Source of the DNA: Saturnia japonica
Taxonomy: Eukaryota > Arthropoda > Insecta > Lepidoptera > Saturniidae
Direction: 5' to 3'
Length of the DNA: 64,000 bases
Assembly: GCA_033032175.1 (NCBI GenBank)
Contig: CM065304.1
Location: forward strand, 29,766,653 to 29,830,652
Shown here: positions 56,231 through 64,000 of the stretch, piece after piece
Layout: the number at the start of each line of letters is the position of its first letter
Position numbering within the stretch: position 1 is the stretch's first letter
Program-made: the position numbers and the translations under genes
Notes under the pieces: model-generated
Databases searched by the model: none
What the model was told of the DNA's origin: nothing
Seen by the model: the letters and a program-made list of their open reading frames with translations, nothing else

Positions 56231-59220
56231 TTTTTATTATTATTATAGTAGCACCCGAACGAGAAGGCCGTATAATATGGCGCTCGGCGGCCGCTACCGC
56301 GGCCTTCTCGCGCTTCCTCCTTTGTACACGAGTCAAACCTAACCTAACCGAACGGGACAAATTTTGTGTAAACTAACTAATTAATATAGGTAACCTCCTA
56401 TGGGGGCTATTGTAGGTTTAAGTTTAAATATTTTGGATTAGTCAGGACTCGCACAACTATATATCGACAGGAATCATCACCCGAACTCTCCATCGTAAAA
56501 ATCTGACTATATTATTATACAGTAGCGCCCGAACAAGGGGACTTTTATGTAATCTAATTAACACAAGTGTACCCTCTTATTATATATAGCCTATTGTAGG
56601 TTTAACAAGTTTAGGTTCGGTTTAGGTTAGGTTAGGTTAGGTTCTATCGTGTATCGACAGGAATCATCACCCGAACTCTCCATCGTCAAAATCTGACTCT
56701 ATATTATTATATAGTAGCGCCCGAACAAGGGGACGCGTGGCGCTCGCCGGCCGCTGCCGCGGCCTTCTCGCACTTCCTCCTTTGTACACAAGTCAAACCT
56801 AACCTAACCGAGCGGGACGAATTTTGTGTAAACTAACTAATTAATATAGGTAACCTCCTATGGGGGCTATTGTAGGTTTAACAAGTTTAGGTTCGGTTTA
56901 AGTTAGGTTAGGTTAGGCCTTCTCGCGCTTCCTTCTTTGTACACAAGTCAAACCTAACCTAACCGAGCGGAGCGGGACGAACTTTGTGTAAACTAACTAA
57001 TTAATATAGGTAACCTCCTATGGGGGCTATTGTAGGTTTAACAAGTTTAGGTTCGGTTTAGGTTAGGTTAGGTTAGGCCTTCTCGCGCTTCCTTCTTTGT
57101 ACACAAGTCAAACCTAACCTAACCGAGCGGGACGAATTTTGTGTAAACTAACTAATTAATATAGGTAACCTCCTATGGGGGCTATTGTAGGTTTAAGTTT
57201 AAATATTTTGGATTAGTCAGGACTCGCACAACTATATATCGACAAAAATCATCACCCGAACTCTCCATCGTAAAAATCTGACTCTATATTATTATACAGT
57301 AGCGCCCGAACAAGGGGACTTTTAGTTAATCTAATTAACACAAGTGTACCCTCTTATTATATATAGCCTATTGTAGGTTTGACATGTTTAGATTCGGTTT
57401 AGGTTAGGTTAGGTTAGGTTCTATCGTGTATCGACAGGAATCATCACCCGAACTCTCCATCGTCAAAATCTGACTCCAGGAATCATCACCCGAACTCTCC
57501 ATCGTTAAAATCTGACTCTATATTATTATATAGTAGCGCCCGAACAAAGGGAGGCGTGGTGCTCGCCGGCCGCTACCGCGGCCTTCTCGCGCTTCCTCAT
57601 GTTTGCACAAGTCAAACCTAACCTATCCGAGCGTTACGAATTTTCTGTAAACTAACTAATTCATATAGGTTACCTCCTATGGAGGCTATTGTATTGCTAC
57701 CGCGGCCTTCTCGCGCTTCCTCCTGTGTACACAAGTCAAACCTAACCTAACCGAGCGTTACAAATTTTATGTAATCTTATTAACGTTGGTATCATCTTAT
57801 TATATATAATAGGCTATTATAGGTTTAACAAGTTTAGGTTCGGTTTAGGTTAGGTTAGGTTAAGTTACGTGTATCGACAGAAATCATTACCCGAAATCTC
57901 CATCGTCAAAATCGGACTCTATATTATTATATAGTAGCGAGCGCCCGTACAAGAGGACGCACGGCGCTCGGCGGCCGCTACCGCGGCCTTCTCGCGCTTC
58001 CTCATGTTTGCACAAGTCAAACCTAACCTATCCGAGCGTTACGAATTTTCTGTAAACTAACTAATTAATATAGGTTACCTCCTATGGGGGCTATTGTATT
58101 GCTATCGCGGCCATCTCGCGCTTCCTCCTGTGTACACAAGTCAAACCTTTTTTTATTTATTTATTTTTTTTTTTTTTTTAACGTGGAGAAACCCATCATG
58201 GGTACACATCCGCCCGGGGGGACGAGTGGTTATGTGAGACCCCTACGCACTAAAACTCCACGGTGTACCATCTGCCGCCATAGTAGGGTGACGCGGGCAC
58301 TGTGCTGGCATACAGCCGCGCCGCCCCGGCGGCCGGACCAGCTGAACCGGGCCCCGGCCTAATAGGAGACGGCTCAGTACACCCTAGCCGTCTCCTCCGT
58401 CCGCCGAGCCTGTGCAATGAGAAGACGGGCCCCCCGACCCGTCTCCTCTGGCTCGGCTAGGGTGACGGGAGTTGGCGAATGAATCGCCTCCTCCTGCCAC
58501 CCGTTCTCTTTGTCGGAGAGGGCCGCTCAGGGGATCCCCTTCACGAACCCTCTCCGCGGCCTCCTTCTACACAAGTCAAACCTAACCTAACCGAGCGTTA
58601 CGAATTTTCATTAAACTAACTAATTAATATAGGTAACCTCCTATGAGGGCTATTGTATTGCTGCCGCGGCCTTCTCGCGCTCCCTCATGTTTGCACAAGT
58701 CAAACCTAACTTAACCGAGCGTTACGAATTTTCTGTAAACTAACTAATTAATATAGGTAACCTCCTATGAGGGCTATTGTATTGCTACCGCGGCGTTCTC
58801 GCGCTTCCTCATGTTTTCACAAGTCAAACCTAACCGAACCGAGCGTTACGAATTTTCTGTAAACTAACTAATTAATATAGGTTACCTCCTATGGGGGATA
58901 TTGTATTGCTACCGCGGCCATCTCGCGCTTCCTCCTGTGTACACAAGTCAAACCTAACCTAATCGAGCGTTACGAATTTTCATTAAACTAACTAATTAAT
59001 ATAGGTAACCTCCTATGAGGGCTATTGTATTGCTACCGCGGCCATCTCGCGCTTCCTCCTGTGTACACAAGTCAAACCTAACCTAACCGAGCGTTACAAA
59101 TTTTATGTAATCTTATTAACGTTGGTATCCTCTTATTATATATAATAGGCTATTATAGGTTTAACAAGTTTAGGTTCGGTTTAGGTTTGGTTAGGTTAGG
59201 TTACGTGTATCGACAAAATT
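56231..59220 (+). repeat. rDNA intergenic spacer repeats, 124-bp and 155-160-bp units with TTAGG/CCTAA blocks
   Basis: The landmark CACAAGTCAAACCTAACC recurs at 56787, 56942, 57102, 57606, 57730, 58011, 58135, 58570, 58694, 58818, 58942 and 59066. The spacing is exactly 124 bases wherever no other block intervenes (57606-57730, 58011-58135, 58570 to 59066). Units near 56.8-57.1 kb are 155-160 bases and add a GTTTAGGTTCGGTTTAGGTT arm with up to four TTAGG copies. A third block, GTAGCGCCCGAACAAGG with ATCATCACCCGAACTCTCCA, alternates with these. A LINE is inserted at 58149-58567. Confidence 0.8.
58149..58567 (-). mobile_element. R1-like LINE 3' end inserted in the spacer repeats, 16-bp target duplication
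   Basis: TACACAAGTCAAACCT occurs at 58133-58148 and again at 58568-58583, bounding a 419-bp insertion. It starts with a T-rich run (minus-strand A tail) and continues AACGTGGAGAAACCCATCAT, the same 3' end as the 40.7-52 kb array. Only the 3' UTR and the last codons of ORF2 are present. Confidence 0.85.
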
Positions 59221-60301
59221 TGTCGGCACGTTCGTAGGTTATTTATTTTTTAATAAGTACTTATTGTATAATGAATAAAAATAAGAAAAAAAATAATAAT
59301 AATATATATATAATGTTTTTTTTTAAATTAATTATATTGTATTAATATGTATATATTATATATAATTAAAAGTTGAAACATTAGTAATAATTGAAAGATC
59401 GCGCTGCCGCGTCGTCCTCTAGCGCCGTGATCGTCCGATCGGCGTTCACGTATGTATAGCGGCGCGACGGTGCGGCGTGCGCGCCTTGCGGTGTCGTGCG
59501 TCGTTCGTCGGGCCGACTTTCATCGTGCACAAGACAAAACATATATATAACGACACACGGGGGGCGTCGTCCGCCTTGTAGACTCTCCGCGGGTAGGTGA
59601 GAACAGTCTCGGTCCGTACTTTCGAGTGTACCGACGGTTGGATCACTTGTCCCATGGTATTGTCGCTCCGCGAGTCTTCGGTGTCTCGTGTAAAGGTAAA
59701 TTTGTATTTTTCTTGAAAAGGAAAAAAAAAGGAAAATTCAATTAGTATTTATTTATATATGTAGTAGAAATTATCATATACTTATATAGCTGTGTTGAAC
59801 GTAGAGTTTTTTTATGCGATTCTTTAGTTTCCGTTTACGCGGGTACTTTCGTTTCGCTACACTCTTATATCGTTCGTTGAATTTATATATCTAGAAAGAT
59901 ATTTATTTATTTGAATGTTACTACGTACCCAAGTACCGTTCGTAGGATATCCTACCGGTCTGGTTGTGAAATTTTACGTAAAGTGGTTAAATTGATCGAA
60001 ATGATTCACCAAATACCGCGCGTCGCGGCAATGTCACGAATATACGAAACGTTCTTAGGATCGCGTTACGCTAAAGTGACGCGTTTCCTTTAGTGAGCGA
60101 TGAAAAAGTCTCGTTGTTTTGAACTTTATAAGAAACGACGTTCATCCGTCTTTCAATCGGCTCGCGTGTCATCGTCACGACGTGAGATACCGTCTTGACG
60201 TATGATTCGAGTTCGAGAACAAACTATAATTTATAAATATATACCTTTATCGTTACGCAGACACAGAGAAGCGTACGCGATGAAAGGGAAGAGGAGAAAT
60301 A
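59221..60301 (+). promoter_or_regulatory. rDNA spacer, promoter region and 5' ETS, unit 2
   Basis: 59221-59350 is AT-rich spacer. 59351-59868 is the promoter/ETS segment shared with unit 1. 59869-60301 is the rest of the 5' ETS, missing from unit 1. It runs directly into 18S. Confidence 0.7.
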
Positions 60302-62018
60302 GCTCCCTGGTTGATCCTGCCAGTAATTATATGCTTGTCTCAAAGATTAAGCCATGCATGTCTCAGTGCAAGCCGTATTAAGGCGATACCGCGAATGGCT
60401 CAATATATCAGTTTTGGTTCCTTAGATCTTACTCAGTTACTTGGATAACTGTGGTAATTCTAGAGCTAATACATGCAATCAGAACTCTGACCAGTGATGG
60501 GAATGAGTGCTTTTATTAGATCAAAACCAATCGACGGAGGGCCTCGCGTTCGATGTCGTTAATTTTGATGAATCTGGATAACTTTTGCCGATCGCATGGT
60601 CCAGTACCGGCGACGCATCTTTCAAATGTCTGCCTTATCAACTTTCGATGGTAGTTTCTGCGACTACCATGGTTGTCACGGGTAACGGGGAATCAGGGTT
60701 CGATTCCGGAGAGGGAGCTTGAGAAACGGCTACCACATCCAAGGAAGGCAGCAGGCGCGCAAATTACCCACTCCCGGCACGGGGAGGTAGTGACGAAAAA
60801 TAACGATACGGGACTCTAACGAGGCCTCGTAATCTGAAAGAGTACACTTTAAATATTTTAACGAGGAACAATGGAGGGCAAGTCTGGTGCCAGCAGCCGC
60901 GGTAATTCCAGCTCCAATAGCGTATACTAAAATTGTTGCGGTTAAAAAGCTCGTAGTTGCATTTGTGCGCCGCGCTGTCGGTGCACCGCATTAGCGGTGA
61001 TACTGACACGTTTGCGGAGCATATCGTCGGTGAGCCGTCGGTAAAACGACGGTTCAATATCAAAATCCTATCGCGGTGGTCTTCGGTGAGTGTCGAGGTG
61101 GGCCGACAATTTTACTTTGAACAAATTAGAGTGCTCAAAGCGGGCTCACAATGCTGCTTGAATATTTCGTGCATGGAATAATAGAATATGATCTCGGTTC
61201 TATTTTGTTGGTTTTCAGAACTCCGAGGTAATGATTAATAGGGATAACTGGGGGCATTCGTATTGCGACGTTAGAGGTGAAATTCTTGGATCGTCGCAAG
61301 ACGAACATCAGCGAAAGCATTTGCCAAAGGTGTTTTCATCAATCAAGAACGAAAGTTAGAGGTTCGAAGGCGATTAGATACCGCCCTAGTTCTAACCGTA
61401 AATATGTCATCTAGCGATCCGCCGACTTTATTACAATGGCTCGGCGGGCAGCTTCCGGGAAACCAAAGATTTTGGACTCCGGGGGGAGTATGGTTGCAAA
61501 GCTGAAACTTAAAGGAATTTACGGAAGGGCACCACCAGGAGTGGAGCCTGCGGCTTAATTTGACTCAACACGGGAAATCTCACCAGGCCCGGACACCGGA
61601 AGGATTGACAGATTAACATCTCTTTCTTGATTCGGTGGGTGGTGGTGCATGGCCGTTCTTAGTTGGTGGAGCGATTTGTCTGGTTAATTCCGGTAACGAA
61701 CGAGACTCTAGCCTGCTAAATAGGCGTCGTCATTTAGGTGTGCGTGGCTCCGTCACGCAACTCACTGGCGACGTATTAAAATTCTTCTTAGAGGGACCGG
61801 CGTCTTCGAGCCGCACGAGATTGAGCAATAACAGGTCTGTGATGCCCTTAGATGTCCTGGGCCGCACGCGCGCTACACTGAAGGAATCAGCATGTTCTCC
61901 CTGGCCTAGAGGCCCGGACAACCCGTTGAAACTTCTTTGTGCTGGGGATTGGGGTTTGCAATTATCCCCCCATAAACGAGGAATTCCTAGTAAGCGCGAG
62001 TCATAAGCTCGCGTTGAT

Positions 62019-62064
<46 letters not shown>

Positions 62065-62148
62065 AATGATTTAGTGAGGTCTTCGGACCGACACGCGGTG
62101 GCTTCACGGCCGTCGGCGTTGCTGGGAAGTTGACCAAACTTGATCATT

Positions 62149-62184
<36 letters not shown>

Positions 62185-62206
62185 GGAACCTGCGGAAGGA
62201 TCATTA
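60302..62206 (+). rRNA. 18S ribosomal RNA, probably a diverged copy
   Basis: About 1.9 kb, normal insect length. Diagnostic stretches include CCTGGTTGATCCTGCCAGTA, GGTGCCAGCAGCCGCGGTAA, GAAACTTAAAGGAATTTACG, CTTTGTACACACCGCCCGTC and GCGGAAGGATCATTA. Several widely conserved spots differ: CAGTAATTATATGC for CAGTAGTCATATGC, GTAGGGGAACCTGC for GTAGGTGAACCTGC, ATTGACAGATTAACATCTC for a GATTGATAGCTC-type stretch, and CGTATACTAAAATTGTTGCG for CGTATATTAAAGTTGTTGCG. The comparison is from memory of general eukaryotic 18S. Confidence 0.9.
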
Positions 62207-63005
62207 ACGTGTCTCGTCGTCGTCCGTGTACTACGACGTGTGTGTGTGATGTGCGCAATGCATATTCTCGCGCGCGCGCGCGTGTGTACGTGTGACAACG
62301 GTCGTCACATTAATAGATATTATAATAAACGAAAATAAAATAAAAAGAGATTCGTAGCGTTTGAAGCGCTCGATTCTCGCGTCTCGCCGTTATGCGGACT
62401 ATCCCGATATTGAAATATCGTCACCGAGACGCACGTTGTGTCGTGTCCGGGTCTCGTTACCGGAAACTCGCGTTGCGGTTTCCGCGAACCCCGGAGGTGT
62501 CCCGGAGTTGATGATGATGACTACTCGGCCGAGCGGCGACGTGCGAGCGCTGCCTCAGCGCGCACTCATCGCGTGCACACGTAGACTGGTGTAAATCCGT
62601 ACCACGAGTGTGCATAGCGTAGCGGTGTGCGCGTGCGCGCGTGTGCGTCTGCGCCGTTCGGGTGAATGTCGTCGTACTCTCTGGGACGTTCGTCCTCCGG
62701 AGGTTGCACGGTCTCCGTGCGCGTTTTGAACGTCCGAAGATTCGCGCGCCACAGCGGTGAGCGGTGACGGTGTGTTGTTGTATCGGTTGTCCGTAGAGGG
62801 CGTGATCGTTAAAGGTGTATTGAGAAACGGTACCTTCGTCTTACTTCCGATGACGATTCGTCGTCATCGTACGGTATATACGGTTATTATTTTTTTCATC
62901 GATTATTTTTAATTTTATTATGACCTCTTTCGAGATCATTATCATTATGAAATATCACCACATGTATAATGTGAATCGCTTGTAAAAAAAGCGTTCGCAA
63001 AACTA
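62207..63005 (+). other. ITS1, unit 2
   Basis: About 0.8 kb between 18S and 5.8S, GC-rich with CGCGCGCGCGCG and GTGTGCGCGTGCGCGCGTGT tracts, ending TATAATGTGAATCGCTTGTA before 5.8S. Only the last 45 bases or so survive in unit 1. Confidence 0.85.
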
Positions 63006-63164
63006 TTACCCTGGACGGTGGATCACTTGGCTCGCGGGTCGATGAAGGAAGCAGTTAACTGCGCGTCATAGTGTGAACTGCAGGACACATTTGAACATCG
63101 ACATTTCGAACGCACATTGCGGTCCGTGGAGACACATCCAGGACCACTCCTGTCTGAGGGCCGG
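63006..63164 (+). rRNA. 5.8S ribosomal RNA, unit 2, mutated in a conserved stretch
   Basis: Almost identical to the copy at 53579-53740, but the near-universal GATGAAGAACGCAG reads GATGAAGGAAGCAG here (63041-63054), two substitutions. The GCGGTCCGTGGAG stretch is canonical here, unlike in unit 1. Each copy therefore has its own lesion. Confidence 0.88.
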
Positions 63165-64000
63165 CTGTACGAATACACAATGGGGTCCACATTGCGTTGA
63201 AGCGGCGGCGGCGACGTTACATAACGAACGCCGCGCCAGCCGAGACGCTTTTGACGGTTCCGAGGGGTGAGCGAGAGAGGTCGACGCTGTGCGTTCGGCG
63301 CCTCGTCTCGTCCCTGGGTCCGTTTAAACATTTCGTTGACAAGGTTTGCGCGTTGTTCGCCCGGCTCCGTGGCGTGAGCGCGAGCGTGATAGAGTGCGCG
63401 TGCGCAAACGCGCGCGTCCCGCGTTGTTGATACCGATCATCTCGCGGACGCGCGTCATGTGCGCCGTCGCGTTCGTACGTTTCGCGCGGCCGACGGTCTT
63501 CCGGTCGCGTAACCGACGCGCTACCTTATAACGAGCGAAGCGACCGGAGAGTGTGAACGAGTAACGATGAATGAGAATGAATGAGAATGACACCGCGGTT
63601 TGGACGATCATGGAGACTGGATAGAGAGATAATGACGGGGATCGAATGAAACTAATACCGATGGTGATGCGAAAACTGCTATCGCCGGAGAAGCGAATTG
63701 ACAAATAAGTGCACCAATGAGCGAGAGAGGAAGAGAGCGAGAGAGAGAGACCGAAGAGTTCCGTAGGCGGACTCGACGTCCGGAGGTCGCGCATCGGCGA
63801 CGCGTGATAGCGGCGTTTGCGGGAGATCGCGTACGCACGCGTCGGCGTCGCCGTGACGCGCGCGCGCGCCCTCGGATATCGAGTCTGCCTCGACTTTTCT
63901 TTCTTTTTTTTTTTTTTTCTCTCACACCTTTTGCATTTTTTTTTGTCTTTCATATATCTCCGTGTACTGGCTGTGTGTACGCGTCGTCGTCTCGTTAATT
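63165..64000 (+). other. ITS2, unit 2 (runs off the window)
   Basis: Matches ITS2 of unit 1 with few differences, for example GACGATCATGG for GACGATGATGG near 63605, and a longer T-run at 63905-63918. 28S of this unit would begin beyond the window. Confidence 0.8.

Noticed and set aside
56600..57420. A genuine telomere in the window
   Set aside because: TTAGG runs are at most about four or five units, are embedded in longer repeats, and have rDNA on both sides, so they are interstitial.
56231..59220. A CRISPR-like array of regular repeats
   Set aside because: Units are contiguous tandem repeats without unique spacers, and the context is eukaryotic rDNA spacer.
60764..62006. Frames within 18S on both strands
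   Set aside because: They overlap a clearly recognised 18S rRNA gene.

Overview
The window is animal nuclear DNA, almost certainly from a moth or butterfly (Lepidoptera). This is an inference from five things: AT-rich intergenic DNA, GT-AG introns in short-exon genes, several interspersed-repeat families typical of lepidopteran genomes, many R1-clade, Jockey-like and CR1-like retrotransposons, and rDNA spacers with blocks of the insect telomere motif TTAGG. No organelle, bacterial operon or CRISPR array is visible.

Layout. (1) 1-5.8 kb: five GT-AG exons of an importin-beta (karyopherin beta-1) paralogue. It ends naturally after about 400 residues, so it keeps the Ran- and nucleoporin-binding N-terminal half and lacks the importin-alpha-binding C-terminal half. 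Its introns hold a mariner relic and other repeats. (2) 5.8-22.9 kb: gene-poor DNA with a solo LTR, LINE relics, a hAT relic, one orphan coding-like exon (minus strand, 8961-9179), a nearly intact two-ORF LINE (12.0-16.4 kb) and a 5'-truncated LINE on the minus strand (18.7-20.4 kb). (3) 23.7-28.6 kb: an unrecognised locus with two duplicated micro-exon pairs, followed by a three-copy diverged tandem repeat holding a MITE-like insertion. (4) 29.3-30.9 kb: a broken SWIM zinc-finger/YqaJ-exonuclease-like gene on the minus strand. (5) 31-40.7 kb: RTE-like, Jockey-like, Helitron and CR1-like fragments.

(6) 40.7-52.1 kb: mostly head-to-tail array of related R1-clade LINE copies. Successive copies often start right after the oligo(A) tail of the one before. 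At least two copies run directly from the end of gag (three zinc knuckles) into the 3' UTR with no ORF2 between, which suggests a gag-only, non-autonomous family beside ORF2-bearing relatives. (7) 52.1-53.0 kb: another LINE 3' end sits in the gag start of a BEL/Pao LTR element, itself next to rDNA. (8) 53.0-64.0 kb: ribosomal DNA. The first unit goes from promoter/5'ETS straight to 5.8S, missing 18S and ITS1. It continues through ITS2 into a 28S that stops after about 1.24 kb, then a spacer of 124-bp and 155-160-bp repeats. The second unit has ETS, 18S, ITS1, 5.8S and part of ITS2. Its 18S and 5.8S differ from widely conserved rRNA sequence, so this looks like the decayed edge of an rDNA array, or an orphan block.

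The strongest candidates for something new are the natural half-importin, the gag-only LINE family in its tail-to-head array, the micro-exon locus, and the 18S-less rDNA unit with telomere-like inverted motifs in its spacer. All family names are by recognition from the sequence alone; no search was run.
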